This document shows positions 25,378 through 35,280 of a DNA stretch of 64,000 nucleotides, piece after piece; position 1 is the first letter of the stretch, and each line of letters begins with the position of its first letter. Source of the stretch: Massilia phyllostachyos (GTDB lineage Bacteria > Pseudomonadota > Gammaproteobacteria > Burkholderiales > Burkholderiaceae_D); NCBI RefSeq assembly GCF_021044825.1, contig NZ_JAJNOC010000012.1:1-64000 (forward strand). The letters run 5' to 3'. The position numbers were made by a program, and so were the translations under genes. The notes under the pieces are model-generated. The model was not told where the DNA came from. It was given only the letters and a program-made list of their open reading frames with translations, and searched no databases.

Positions 25378-25848
25378 TCATTCGACGGTGAAATGGCCGA
25401 CGCCGTCGGCGCGGATCGCCACCGCGTTCTCGCCCGAGGCCAGGGTCAGGACAAACGGCTTGTCGACCGGCTCGAGGCCGAAGGTGATGCGCAGCTGGTT
25501 CGGGTCGACGCCGGGATTCGGCTCGAGCACCAGGCGCAGCGGCGCGCCCTTGAAGGGCCGTTCGCGCAGGAGGTCGTCGCGCGTGATCGGCGCCCAGCCG
25601 GTGTCGCCGCGCACGATGAAGCGGTAGCGCTCGGGATTGGCCTCGAAGGCCACCAGGCGGTTGCGCACGATGGCTTCGTCGCGCGCCAGCTGCAGCAGCA
25701 GGGCCAGGCGCTGGGCCTCTTCCTGCAGGTTCTGGCGCGGCGAGGGAATCGCGTTGAGCGAGGCGAGGCCCAGCGTGATGCCAATGATGACCATCACGAC
25801 CAGCAGTTCCACCAGGGTGAAACCACGTGGAGTGCGCTGGGCGCGCAT
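25378..25848 (-). CDS. gspH: Type II secretion minor pseudopilin GspH
   Basis: A 156-residue pseudopilin with RGFTLVELLVVMVIIGITLG, then the GspH-type 'RLALLLQLARDEAIVRNRLVAFE' helix and beta-rich domain. It joins the major pseudopilin shaft to the tip. It starts 11 bases after gspG. Confidence 0.92.
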   Translation of the reverse strand: MRAQRTPRGFTLVELLVVMVIIGITLGLASLNAIPSPRQNLQEEAQRLALLLQLARDEAIVRNRLVAFEANPERYRFIVRGDTGWAPITRDDLLRERPFKGAPLRLVLEPNPGVDPNQLRITFGLEPVDKPFVLTLASGENAVAIRADGVGHFTVE

Positions 25849-25859
25849 GGAGAAAAACC

Positions 25860-26303
25860 TTATTCCCAGGAACCGACGTCGGCATCCTCGCCGGTGCCGC
25901 CGGGCTGGCCGTCAGCGCCGGTCGAGAAGATGTCCACCTCGCCGTGGATGCCCGGCGACAGGTACTGGTAAGGATTGCCCCACGGGTCCTTCGGCAGCTT
26001 TTCCATGTAGCCGCCGGCCTTCCAGCCGTTGGCGGCCGGGCCCGAGGTCGGCTTGGTGATCAGGGACTGCAGGCCCTGTTCGGTGCTGGGATAGCGCTGG
26101 TTGTCGAGCTTGTAGAGCTTGAGCGCCTGCATCATGGTGGCGATGTCGGTGCGGGCGGCGGTGACGCGCGCCTCGCCGGTACGGCCCAGCAGCTTCGGCA
26201 CCACCAGGGCGCCGAGGATGCCGATGATGACCACGACGACCATGATCTCGACCAGGGTGAAACCACGTGCGCGCTGCGTGCTGCGATGCGAATCGATGTG
26301 CAT
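25860..26303 (-). CDS. gspG: Type II secretion major pseudopilin GspG
   Basis: A 147-residue shaft subunit. The prepilin motif is ARGFTLVEIMVVVVIIGILG, followed by the GspG block LKLYKLDNQRYPSTEQGLQ. The tail YQYLSPGIHGEVDIFSTGADGQPGG carries the calcium-site residues. It is the first gene of the operon, so the most abundant subunit is promoter-proximal. No clear Shine-Dalgarno site is seen before ATG 26301-26303. A TATACT on the minus strand (26340-26345) could be a -10, but no matching -35 was found. Confidence 0.96.
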   Translation of the reverse strand: MHIDSHRSTQRARGFTLVEIMVVVVIIGILGALVVPKLLGRTGEARVTAARTDIATMMQALKLYKLDNQRYPSTEQGLQSLITKPTSGPAANGWKAGGYMEKLPKDPWGNPYQYLSPGIHGEVDIFSTGADGQPGGTGEDADVGSWE

Positions 26304-26428
26304 GGAATGTCTTTACAAGGAGGTCGGTTGAAGGCTGACAGTATAAGGCCACATGCGGGCAGGAGCTACCGTGTGCACGTAGGAAATTGTAATGAGTTTA
26401 GTTAGTTTAATCCTGTCTTAATCCGGTC

Positions 26429-27193
26429 TTATTCGTGTGATATTGCACGGTTTGCACAGACGGGACAGGACGGATTGCGCGCCACCCGCACCGTGCTCCA
26501 ATCCATGGCGCGTCCGTCCAGCAACAGCAGGCGCCCGGCCAGCGGCTCGCCGATGCCGGCCACCAGCTTCATCGCCTCGGCCGCCTGCATGGCGCCGATC
26601 ACGCCGACCAGCGGCGCGAACACGCCCATGGTGCTGCAGGCCACGTCCTCGAAGCCGCTGTCTTCGGGGAACAGGCAGGCGTAGCACGGCGCGTCCGCCT
26701 GGCGCGTGTCGAACACGGCGAGCTGGCCGTCGAAGCGGATCGCGGCGCCGGAGACCAGTGGCTTGCCTTCCGCCACGCAGGCGCGGTTGACGGCGTGGCG
26801 GGTGGCGAAGTTGTCGGTGCAATCGAGTACGACCGTTGCGCCACGGACGAGTTCCCGCAGGCGCGCGCCGCTGGCCCGTTCGCGGATCGCGCTGACCTCG
26901 ATATCGGGGTTGATGGCCAGCAGGGCGGCGCGGCCGGAGTCGACTTTCGGCTGGCCGATGCGCCCGGTGGTGTGCATGACCTGGCGCTGCAGGTTGGTGA
27001 GGTCGACCTCGTCGTCGTCGACCAGGGTGATGTGGCCGATGCCGCCGGAAGCCAGGTACAGCGCGGCGGGGGAACCGAGGCCGCCGGCGCCGATGATGAG
27101 GGCGTGGGCGCCGAGCAGGCGTTGCTGGCCGTCGATGTTGATGTCGTCGAGGAGGATGTGACGGGAGTAGCGCAGGAGTTGGTGGTCGTTCAT
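26429..27193 (-). CDS. moeB: MoeB/ThiF-type E1-like adenylyltransferase
   Basis: A 254-residue enzyme that adenylates the C-terminal Gly of a ubiquitin-like sulfur carrier (MoaD or ThiS). The nucleotide site is GAGGLGSPAALYLASGG, with the acidic DDDEVDLTNLQRQ, and an Arg finger in the RQV region. CxxC zinc pairs are CYAC (in APCYACLFPE) and CPVC near the end. The Cys in 'VACSTMGVFAPLVGVIGAMQAAEAMK' matches the family. MoeB versus ThiF cannot be settled without the carrier gene nearby. It lies between the S41 protease and the type II operon, all leftward. Confidence 0.85.
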   Translation of the reverse strand: MNDHQLLRYSRHILLDDINIDGQQRLLGAHALIIGAGGLGSPAALYLASGGIGHITLVDDDEVDLTNLQRQVMHTTGRIGQPKVDSGRAALLAINPDIEVSAIRERASGARLRELVRGATVVLDCTDNFATRHAVNRACVAEGKPLVSGAAIRFDGQLAVFDTRQADAPCYACLFPEDSGFEDVACSTMGVFAPLVGVIGAMQAAEAMKLVAGIGEPLAGRLLLLDGRAMDWSTVRVARNPSCPVCANRAISHE

Positions 27194-27221
27194 ATGCGCT
27201 GATGGTATGCGACGAAAGTCA

Positions 27222-27359
27222 AATTGGGTTCCGGCCTGCGCCGGAAGTCGTAGGCGCCAGTGGCGCGTACGACGGACTTGGGGCTGGTGGCTGAAGGGCC
27301 GCTGTTCCGTTCATCCAGCGAACTAAAGCAACGTCATCCCGGCGAAGGCCTGGATCCAA
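27222..27359. repeat. REP-like inverted pair, locus A
   Basis: The left unit TTGGGTTCCGGCC...GCCGGAA (about 27225-27246) and the right unit CGTCATCCCGGCGAAGG...GGATCCAA (27332-27359) are opposite-facing copies of one palindromic element. The same pair, in the same orientation, occurs at 34052-34163. It fits REPIN/BIME-type repeats found between genes. Confidence 0.7.
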
Positions 27360-27378
27360 TTCCTCAGAACAGTGAGAA

Positions 27379-28869
<1,491 letters not shown>

Positions 28870-28876
28870 GTCATCC

Positions 28877-30301
28877 TTAGAATTTGACCCAGCTTGCGGG
28901 GTCGATGGCCTGGCCGCGGTATCTGATTTCAAAGTATAGCCCCGATTGCTCGTTGCCACCGGTATTGCCCGCGCTGGCGATCACTTCGCCGGCCCGCACC
29001 ATGTCGCCCGGGCGTTTCAGGAGCGCCGAGTTGTTGCCGTAGGTCGACCAATATGTGCCTCCATGATCGACGATGATCAGGTTGCCGAAGCCCCGCATCC
29101 AGTCGGCATGCACGACGCGGCCCGGCGCGACGGCGCGCACCTCGCTGCCTTCCGGCGCCTTGATGAAGATGCCCTTCCAGGCCGGCCCGTCGCCGCGGCG
29201 GGCGCCGAAGCGCGCCACGATGGCGCCGCTGACCGGCGGCGCCAGGCGTCCCTTCAGGCTGGCGAAGGCGCCGGACGGCGCGGCGGGGGCCAGGCTGACC
29301 TCGGGCGCCGGGGCCTCTGCCGGTTTGGGTTCGGGCTTGGGCTGCTCGGCCACCTTCGGCGGCTCCGGTTCCGGCACCGGCTTCGTTCCCGGCTTGGCGT
29401 TCTGGCGCGCGATGCGCTCGCGCTCGGCCTTCTCGGCGGCGGCCTTGGCCCGGGCCAGGGCGCGCGCCTTTTCTTCCGCCGCGGCCTTGGCCTTGGCCGC
29501 GGCCAGTGCGGCCTGGCGGCGGCGCTCGGCTTCGGCCTGCTCGCGGATCAGGATGGTCAGGCGGTCGACCAGCGCGGTCATGCGCTCTTCATCGCGCTGC
29601 AGGCGGTCGGCCTGCTTGCGCTGGTCGGACAATCGGGTCGACAGGTTCTGCAGCAGCGCGGCGCGCTTGCCCTTTTCCTGTTCCAGCTTCGTTTTCTGCT
29701 GTTGCTGCTCCTGGGCGATTTCCTGCAACTCGAGCTGGGCGTTCTCGACCTTGTCGCGGTTGGCCTCGACCTCGGCCAGGTTGGCGCGCAGCGAACCCAG
29801 CAGCTTGGCCTGGGCCTGGGAGACATAGGCCATCATCTGCAGGTCGCGGTTGATGCGGTTCGGGTTGTCGCCAGACAGCAGCAGCTTGATCCGGTCTTCG
29901 TTGCCGGCCACGTAGTGCTCGCGCAGCAGTTGGGACAATTGTTTCTTTTGATTAACAATTGTTTCCTGCAGCCGCACGCCCTGCGTCGACAGGTCGTGCA
30001 GGCGGGTGCTGGTCGCATCCTGCTCCTCGGCCAGCTCGCGCAGGGCGCGGTTGGCGTCGGAAATGGCGGCCTCGGACTCCGCCAGCTCGTCGGCGGCGTC
30101 CTCGCGCGCATCCTCGGTGCGGGCGATGTCCTTGCGGATCGCCTCCAGGCGCTGCTTGACCCCGGCGCGCTGCTTTTCCGCGGTCGCCTTCTGGCGGCTG
30201 CGTTCGGTCTGGCGCTGGGCGTAGGACGGGCTGGACAGGGCGAGGGCCAGCAGCGCGCACATCAGTGCGCTGCCGGCGGACTTCGTGGATGGCAAACGCA
30301 A
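28877..30301 (-). CDS. envC: Murein hydrolase activator EnvC
   Basis: A 474-residue periplasmic factor that activates division amidases. The signal peptide ends SSPSYAQ. A long coiled coil spans about residues 35-270, followed by an Ala/Lys-rich then Pro-rich linker and a LytM (M23) domain at about residues 355-474. The LytM zinc motif is degenerate: the HxH position reads YFEIR, so it should not cut murein itself, as in E. coli EnvC. The best start is TTG 30299-30301, three bases after gpmA, because it gives a proper signal peptide; an ATG at 30262 would lose the basic n-region. Confidence 0.93.
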   Translation of the reverse strand: MRLPSTKSAGSALMCALLALALSSPSYAQRQTERSRQKATAEKQRAGVKQRLEAIRKDIARTEDAREDAADELAESEAAISDANRALRELAEEQDATSTRLHDLSTQGVRLQETIVNQKKQLSQLLREHYVAGNEDRIKLLLSGDNPNRINRDLQMMAYVSQAQAKLLGSLRANLAEVEANRDKVENAQLELQEIAQEQQQQKTKLEQEKGKRAALLQNLSTRLSDQRKQADRLQRDEERMTALVDRLTILIREQAEAERRRQAALAAAKAKAAAEEKARALARAKAAAEKAERERIARQNAKPGTKPVPEPEPPKVAEQPKPEPKPAEAPAPEVSLAPAAPSGAFASLKGRLAPPVSGAIVARFGARRGDGPAWKGIFIKAPEGSEVRAVAPGRVVHADWMRGFGNLIIVDHGGTYWSTYGNNSALLKRPGDMVRAGEVIASAGNTGGNEQSGLYFEIRYRGQAIDPASWVKF

Positions 30302-30303
30302 GC

Positions 30304-31050
30304 TTACTTCGCCTTCCCTTGGTTGGCCACGGCCGCCATGGCGGCGGCGATCGCGTCCTGGTCGCCCAGGTAGTAGTGCTTGATCGGCTTCAGGTCGGCA
30401 TCCAGTTCGTAGACCAGCGGCTGGCCGTTCGGGATGTTCAGGCCGACGATGTCGCTGTCGCTGATGTTGTCGAGCATCTTGATGATGGCGCGCAGGCTAT
30501 TGCCGTGGGCCGAGATCAGGATGTTCTTGCCGGCGCGGATGGCCGGGGCGATTTCCTCATCCCAGGCCGGCATCACGCGCGCCACGGTGTCCTTCAGGCA
30601 TTCGGTCAGCGGAATCTGTTCCTTCGACAGCGATTTGTAGCGCGGATCGTTGAAGGAGGTGCGCTCGTCACCCTCTTCCAGCGCCGGCGGCGGGGTATCG
30701 TAGCTGCGGCGCCAGACCAGCACCTGCTCGTCGCCGAACTTGGCGGCGGTCTCGCCCTTGTCCAGGCCCTGCAGGGCGCCGTAGTGGCGCTCGTTCAGGC
30801 GCCAGTCGTTGATCACCGGCAGGTACATCATGTCCATTTCGTCCATCGCCAGCCAGAGGGTGCGGATCGCGCGCTTGAGCACCGAGGTGTAGGCCACGTC
30901 GAAGGTGAAGCCGGCTTCCTTGAGCACGCGGCCGGCCGTCTTGGCCTCGTTGATGCCCTTCTCGGTCAGGTCGACGTCGGTCCAGCCGGTGAAGCGGTTT
31001 TCCAGGTTCCAGGTGGATTCGCCATGGCGCATGAATACGATTTTGTACAT
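30304..31050 (-). CDS. gpmA: 2,3-bisphosphoglycerate-dependent phosphoglycerate mutase
   Basis: A 248-residue glycolytic enzyme interconverting 3- and 2-phosphoglycerate. The phosphohistidine motif is FMRHGESTWNLENRFTGW. Further hallmarks are ERHYGALQGLDKGE, RRSYDTPPP and the second His in ISAHGNSLRAIIK. Length is standard for dPGM. The start ATG 31048-31050 was taken at MYKIVFMRHGES; the upstream extension lacks similarity. It heads the leftward gpmA-envC-ctp-like-moeB run and is divergent from the rhodanese gene. Confidence 0.97.
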   Translation of the reverse strand: MYKIVFMRHGESTWNLENRFTGWTDVDLTEKGINEAKTAGRVLKEAGFTFDVAYTSVLKRAIRTLWLAMDEMDMMYLPVINDWRLNERHYGALQGLDKGETAAKFGDEQVLVWRRSYDTPPPALEEGDERTSFNDPRYKSLSKEQIPLTECLKDTVARVMPAWDEEIAPAIRAGKNILISAHGNSLRAIIKMLDNISDSDIVGLNIPNGQPLVYELDADLKPIKHYYLGDQDAIAAAMAAVANQGKAK

Positions 31051-31101
31051 AAGCTCTTCTTTAAAAAAAGGTGCGATAGATTTCTGGTCCGGCATCTATT
31101 T

Positions 31102-31107
31102 TATAAT
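31102..31107 (+). promoter_or_regulatory. -10 box (TATAAT) for the rhodanese-grxC-secB run
   Basis: A perfect TATAAT lies 31 bases before the GTG start at 31139. No strong -35 is visible at the right distance. It overlaps an upstream in-frame ATG (31106), which argues that this ATG is not translated. Confidence 0.55.
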
Positions 31108-31138
31108 GCGCCGATTCAGTTCAACCATTGGAAGCCTT

Positions 31139-31540
31139 GTGAAATTCATTCTCGATAATATCTTCGTGGTGGCAATTGCCGTGATTTCCGGTCTGGCCCT
31201 GCTCTGGCCCGCCTTCGCCCCCCGCGGCAAGCGCGCTACCCCGCTGCAGGCGACCCAGATGATCAACCGCGGCAAGAGCCTCGTGCTCGACGTCAGGACG
31301 GGCGAGGAATTCGCGGCCGGCCACCTGCGCGACGCGAAACACATCCCGCTGGCAGACTTGGGCAATCGTATCGGCGAGCTGGAAAAGTCGAAGAACCGCA
31401 CCGTGATCGTGGTGTGCCAGACCGGCGCCCGCGCCGACAAGGCAGTGCGCCAGTTGCAAGCGGCCGGCTTCGAGGACGCGCACGCGCTCGAAGGCGGCCA
31501 GGCAGCCTGGGTCGCGGCCGGCCTGCCGGTAACCAAATAA
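31139..31540 (+). CDS. Membrane-anchored rhodanese-like sulfurtransferase
   Basis: A 133-residue protein with an N-terminal membrane helix (KFILDNIFVVAIAVISGLALLWPAF). A single rhodanese domain follows: SLVLDVRTGEEFAAGHLRDAKHIPLADL, then the active-site loop CQTGARADKAV with the catalytic Cys. It may transfer sulfane sulfur or reduce disulfides; the neighbouring glutaredoxin fits thiol chemistry. GTG 31139 was chosen because GGAAG lies five bases upstream and the upstream ATG overlaps the -10 box. Confidence 0.87.
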   Translation: MKFILDNIFVVAIAVISGLALLWPAFAPRGKRATPLQATQMINRGKSLVLDVRTGEEFAAGHLRDAKHIPLADLGNRIGELEKSKNRTVIVVCQTGARADKAVRQLQAAGFEDAHALEGGQAAWVAAGLPVTK

Positions 31541-31559
31541 CTTTCTGGAAGGAAGCATC

Positions 31560-31823
31560 ATGAGCCAACACGTCGTCCTCTACCACACCGCCAGCTGCCC
31601 GTATTGCGTGCGCGCCGAGCGCCTGCTCGAAGCCAAGGGCGTGACCGACATCGAACGCATCCGCGTCGACCTGGACCCGGAACAACGCCAGATCATGATG
31701 CAGCGCACCGGCCGCCGCACCGTCCCGCAGATCTACGTGGGCGACACCCACGTGGGCGGCTTCGACGACCTGTATGCGCTCGACCAGGCGGGCCGCCTGG
31801 ATCCGCTGCTGGCCGGCCAGTAA
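31560..31823 (+). CDS. grxC: Glutaredoxin 3
   Basis: An 87-residue dithiol glutaredoxin with active site CPYC in YHTASCPYCVRAERLL, the cis-Pro segment RTVPQIYVGDTHVGGFDDL, and a normal GrxC length. It reduces protein disulfides using glutathione. GGAAGGAAG precedes ATG 31560. It lies between the rhodanese and secB genes, as in many betaproteobacteria. Confidence 0.95.
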   Translation: MSQHVVLYHTASCPYCVRAERLLEAKGVTDIERIRVDLDPEQRQIMMQRTGRRTVPQIYVGDTHVGGFDDLYALDQAGRLDPLLAGQ

Positions 31824-31972
31824 GTACGTACTTCGGCCCGCCTTGACGGGCTGCGGCGCCTGCGTCGGCGGGGGTATTGCATCCAAATTGATTTTGATAC
31901 AATTGCCCTCGCGTTTGACCAAAGCACCGGGACGGCGCGTCCGTCCACCATCAATTAAAACGAAAGCGTTCC

Positions 31973-32431
31973 ATGTCCGACGAAAACCTGCAACCAGTAT
32001 TCCAAATCCAACGCGTCTACCTGAAAGACATGTCGCTGGAACAACCGAATTCCCCGGCCATCTTCCTCGAGCAGGAAGCCCCGACCATCGAAGTCTCGCT
32101 GGACGTCGGCGCCGAAGGCATCGCTGAAGGCATCTACGAGTCGACCGTGACCATCACCGTCACCGCCAAGGTCAAGGACAAGGTCGCTTTCCTGGTCGAA
32201 GGCAAGCAGGCAGGCATCTTCGAAGCCCGCAACATCCCGGCCGAACAGATGGATCCGCTGCTGGGCATCGGCTGCCCGAACATCGTGTACCCGTACCTGC
32301 GCGCCAACATCGCCGACGTGATCAGCCGCGCCGGCTTCCCGCCGGTGCACCTGGCCGAGATCAACTTCGAAGCCTTCTACGCACAGCGCCAGCAAGCCAT
32401 GGCGCAAGCTGCCACCACGCCGGCACAATAA
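31973..32431 (+). CDS. secB: Protein-export chaperone SecB
   Basis: A 152-residue tetrameric chaperone that keeps preproteins unfolded and delivers them to SecA. Hallmarks are QPVFQIQRVYLKDMSLEQPNSP, the acidic SecA-contact strand (EGIYESTVTITVTAKVKDKVAFLVEGKQAG), and IGCPNIVYPYLRANIADVISRAGFPPVHLAEINFEA. It is complete. The 149 bases upstream hold a TTGATACAATT-like segment (about 31893-31904) but no firm promoter call. Confidence 0.97.
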   Translation: MSDENLQPVFQIQRVYLKDMSLEQPNSPAIFLEQEAPTIEVSLDVGAEGIAEGIYESTVTITVTAKVKDKVAFLVEGKQAGIFEARNIPAEQMDPLLGIGCPNIVYPYLRANIADVISRAGFPPVHLAEINFEAFYAQRQQAMAQAATTPAQ

Positions 32432-32531
32432 GCGTCACAATAAGTTGTCCCTCGCGGATGCCGCTACGCGGCGTCCGCTGCCTCCCCGGCGTCCCGCTTC
32501 CCCGCGGCGGCATGATCCTCCTGGACCCGCC

Positions 32532-32972
32532 ATGATTCCACACCGCCTCCTCGCAAGCCTGCTGCTCGTGGCAGCGCCAGCCGTGTCCGCCTTCGACTTC
32601 AAGAGCGTCGGCGCCGCGCCGGTGATCCTGTACGACACGCCCTCGCCCAAGGGCGCGAAGATGTACGTCGCGCCGCAGGGCATGCCGCTGCAGGTGGTGT
32701 CGCGCTACGGCGACTGGGTCAAGGTGCGCGACGCCAACGGCGAGCTGGCCTGGACCGAAGCGAAGGGCTTGAGCGTGCGCCGCAACGTCGTCGTGCGCAC
32801 GCCCGGCGCCAAGGTCTTTGCCGGCCCGGAAGAAAGCGCCCAGGTCCTGATGACGGCCGACAAGGGTGTCGTGCTGGAACTGGTCGACCCGACCGCGCTC
32901 ACCTGGATCCGCGTCCGTCACCGCGACGGCATCGACGGCTATGTCAGGTCGAACGACGTCTGGGGCCTGTGA
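32532..32972 (+). CDS. Exported SH3-like domain protein
   Basis: A 146-residue protein with signal peptide MIPHRLLASLLLVAAPAVSA, mature start FDFKSVG. Two SH3b-like segments follow: ILYDTPSPKGAKMYVAPQGMPLQVVSRYGDWVKVRDANGELAWTEA and VVRTPGAKVFAGPEESAQVLMTADKGVVLELVDPTALTWIRVRHRDGIDGYVRSNDVW. Such domains bind cell-wall peptides, so a periplasmic murein-linked role is plausible. The gene lies 19 bases before gpsA. ATG 32532 was chosen for the signal peptide. Confidence 0.82.
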   Translation: MIPHRLLASLLLVAAPAVSAFDFKSVGAAPVILYDTPSPKGAKMYVAPQGMPLQVVSRYGDWVKVRDANGELAWTEAKGLSVRRNVVVRTPGAKVFAGPEESAQVLMTADKGVVLELVDPTALTWIRVRHRDGIDGYVRSNDVWGL

Positions 32973-32991
32973 ATTCGAAAGGCGAAAACAC

Positions 32992-34023
32992 ATGCTAGAA
33001 CAAAAGAACCCTACCAAGATCACCGTCCTCGGCGCCGGCGCCTGGGGCACCGCCGTGGCGATCGCGCTCGCCGCCCGCCACGACGTGCTGCTGTGGGGCC
33101 GTAACGCGGCCCAGATGGCCGAGACCGAGGCCGCGCGCGAGAACGTGCATTACCTGCCGGGCCATCCGCTGCCCGCCTCCCTGCGCGTGAGCGCCGATTT
33201 CGAGGCGGCCCTGGCCCACGTGACCGAGGCCGATGCGCATGACGCGCCGCTCCTGATCCTGGCCTGCCCGGTGGCCGGCCTGCGCCCGCTGCTCGGTCAA
33301 CTGAAGGGCCGCAACATCCCGAACGCCGTCTGGCTGTGCAAGGGCTTCGAAGCCGGCACCGGCCTGCTGCCGCACCAGGTCGCGGCCGAGGTGCTCGGCA
33401 ACGACGTCCCCGTCGCCGCCCTGTCCGGCCCCTCCTTCGCCCAGGAAGTGGCGCGCGCCCTGCCCTGCGCCCTGTCGGTGGCCTCGGCCTCGGACGCCCT
33501 GCGCGAACGCGTGGTGGCGGCGGCGCACGGCAACAATATGCGCGTCTATTCCTGCGACGATATGGTCGGCGTGGAAGTGGGCGGCGCGGTGAAGAACGTG
33601 ATGGCGATCGCCACCGGCGCTTCCGACGGCCTGGGGCTGGGCCTGAATGCGCGCGCGGCCTTGATTACGCGCGGGCTGGCCGAGATCACCCGGCTCGGCG
33701 TGCACCTGGGGGCGGCGGCGCCGACCTTCATGGGGCTGACCGGGATGGGGGATTTGATCCTGACTTGCACCGGTGACCTGTCGCGCAACCGGCGCGTGGG
33801 GCTGGCGCTGGCGCAGGGCAAGCAGCTCGATACCATCGTGGCGGAACTGGGGCACGTGGCGGAGGGTGTGCCGTGTGCCAAGTCGGTGCGCGAACTGGCG
33901 CGCAGGCTGGGGGTGGATATGCCGATCACCGAGGCGGTGGCGGCGGTGCTGTTCGATGGGGTGCCGGCGACGGAGATGGCGCAGAGGTTGTTGGCGCGGG
34001 ATCCTCGCGACGAGCTGGCTTAA
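32992..34023 (+). CDS. gpsA: Glycerol-3-phosphate dehydrogenase [NAD(P)+]
   Basis: A 343-residue enzyme making sn-glycerol 3-phosphate for phospholipids. The nucleotide motif is VLGAGAWGTAVA. Further landmarks are WLCKGFEAGTGLLPHQVA, ALSGPSFAQEVA, the catalytic Lys in GGAVKNVMAIATGASDGLG, and LTGMGDLILTCTGDLSRNRRVG. It is followed by the REP-like pair at locus B. Confidence 0.96.
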   Translation: MLEQKNPTKITVLGAGAWGTAVAIALAARHDVLLWGRNAAQMAETEAARENVHYLPGHPLPASLRVSADFEAALAHVTEADAHDAPLLILACPVAGLRPLLGQLKGRNIPNAVWLCKGFEAGTGLLPHQVAAEVLGNDVPVAALSGPSFAQEVARALPCALSVASASDALRERVVAAAHGNNMRVYSCDDMVGVEVGGAVKNVMAIATGASDGLGLGLNARAALITRGLAEITRLGVHLGAAAPTFMGLTGMGDLILTCTGDLSRNRRVGLALAQGKQLDTIVAELGHVAEGVPCAKSVRELARRLGVDMPITEAVAAVLFDGVPATEMAQRLLARDPRDELA

Positions 34024-34051
34024 GGTTTTGCGTTAGCGGTTTGCATGCAAA

Positions 34052-34163
34052 CTTGGATCCCGGCCTTCGCCGGGATGACGGTTTCCAGGACGGTGGACCT
34101 AACGAAGCCGGTGTCCCGCCAACATACATCAACGTCGTTCCGGCGAAGGCCGGAACCCAAGTT
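34052..34163. repeat. REP-like inverted pair, locus B
   Basis: The left unit (34052-34080, TTGGATCCCGGCCTTCGCC then GGGATGACG) and the right unit (34132-34163, ACGTCGTTCCGGCG then AAGGCCGGAACCCAA) are inverted copies with palindromic cores (CCGGCCTTCGCCGG type). Together they could fold into one long stem after gpsA. Confidence 0.75.
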
Positions 34164-34180
34164 CGTAGCGTTAAGCTAGC

Positions 34181-34555
34181 TCAGTTCCCCGCCCCCCGCG
34201 GATCATTGGTCGGCCCACCCGACCTGTTCTTCCCCAGCAGAATCGTCATCAACCCCACCGCATCCTTGTTGGCCCGGATCGCATGCGGCTCCCCGCCTGC
34301 CAGGTACACCATCTCGTTCGGCCGCAGGATCGTGGTGCGCCCATGCGCATCGAAGGCGATCTCCCCTTCCAGGCAGACGAGCGTCATCTCGCCCTCGACC
34401 CGGTGCTCGGGCATCGGTTTTTCCTTGGGCACCACGAGCCGGATCAGTTCCATGTGCTCGGTCTTCACCAGCGCGATCGAGGTGAAATGGGCGATGTCGT
34501 CGTCGCCGCGTTGCAAGGCGATCCGTTCGCCCGATACTGCGTGTTGCAAGGCCAT
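34181..34555 (-). CDS. Small cupin-domain protein
   Basis: A 124-residue single-domain cupin. Motif 1 reads PEHRVEGEMTLVCLEGEIAF (with the metal-type His/Glu) and motif 2 PNEMVYLAGGEPHAIRA. It resembles quercetinase-like or AraC-sensor-type cupins of unknown substrate. GGAGGCGAC lies before ATG 34553-34555. It lies 14 bases after the DUF2461 gene and is probably co-transcribed. Confidence 0.85.
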   Translation of the reverse strand: MALQHAVSGERIALQRGDDDIAHFTSIALVKTEHMELIRLVVPKEKPMPEHRVEGEMTLVCLEGEIAFDAHGRTTILRPNEMVYLAGGEPHAIRANKDAVGLMTILLGKNRSGGPTNDPRGAGN

Positions 34556-34569
34556 GTCGCCTCCTCTAT

Positions 34570-35262
34570 TCAATCTTCTTCCTGGACCACCTCCGGCACG
34601 CCGCGCAGCCAGGTGACCAGCGCGAACGCGTCCTTCATGCCGCTGGCCAGCTGCGGCACCAGCAATTCCGGGTTATTCAGCAGCAGCGGCACCTCGACCC
34701 ACACGAAATAGCTCTTCAGCTTCAGGTACTCGACCAGCGGATGATCCGGGTCGACGCCCTTCGGCGGGCGCTGCAGGGTGTCTTCGAATTGCAGGTCGCC
34801 ATAGGTCGCGCGGAGATGCTTATTCTTCAACATTTTCTGGAAGCCTGTCGCATCGTTGACGACGTGCTCGCGGATCGCCTTCAGGCGGTGCGACGGCGGC
34901 AGGTACTCGCCGGCGCCGAACAGCAGCTTGCCGTCGGCCTCGATGTGGAAGTAGTAGGTCGGCCCGCCGGCGGCACTGGGACGGCGCTTGTTCAGCGGCG
35001 CGATCCCGGCCGAGAAGTGGGTTTTGTAGGGCCGCTTGTCCTTGGCGAAGCGCACGTCGCGGTGGATGCGGAACATGGCCTTCTTGGGGTCACAGCCGGC
35101 CACCCCCTTGTCGAAGGTCCCGAGCTCCTTGATCAGCTCGGTGACGACCTCGAGGAATTCCGCGCGCAGGATGTCGTAGCGCGGCTTGTTCATGATGAAC
35201 CAGGGACGGTTGTTGTTCTCGCTGAGCTCGCTTAAAAATTGCGTCAGGTCACGCAGATGCAT
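34570..35262 (-). CDS. DUF2461 (TIGR02453) family protein
   Basis: A 230-residue cytoplasmic protein. It begins HLRDLTQFLSELSENNNRPWFIMNKPRYD, then DPKKAMFRIHRDVRFAKDKRPYKTHFSAGI, and ends with a YFVWVEVPLLLNNPELL block, all features of this conserved family of unknown function. There is no signal or membrane helix. It lies 18 bases after the DegS-like protease gene on the same strand. Confidence 0.9.
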   Translation of the reverse strand: MHLRDLTQFLSELSENNNRPWFIMNKPRYDILRAEFLEVVTELIKELGTFDKGVAGCDPKKAMFRIHRDVRFAKDKRPYKTHFSAGIAPLNKRRPSAAGGPTYYFHIEADGKLLFGAGEYLPPSHRLKAIREHVVNDATGFQKMLKNKHLRATYGDLQFEDTLQRPPKGVDPDHPLVEYLKLKSYFVWVEVPLLLNNPELLVPQLASGMKDAFALVTWLRGVPEVVQEED

Positions 35263-35280
35263 GCAATATCCGAAAAGTGA

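Noticed and set aside
31106..31540. ATG 31106 as the rhodanese start
   Set aside because: It overlaps the TATAAT box; the GTG at 31139 has a ribosome site and starts at the membrane helix.
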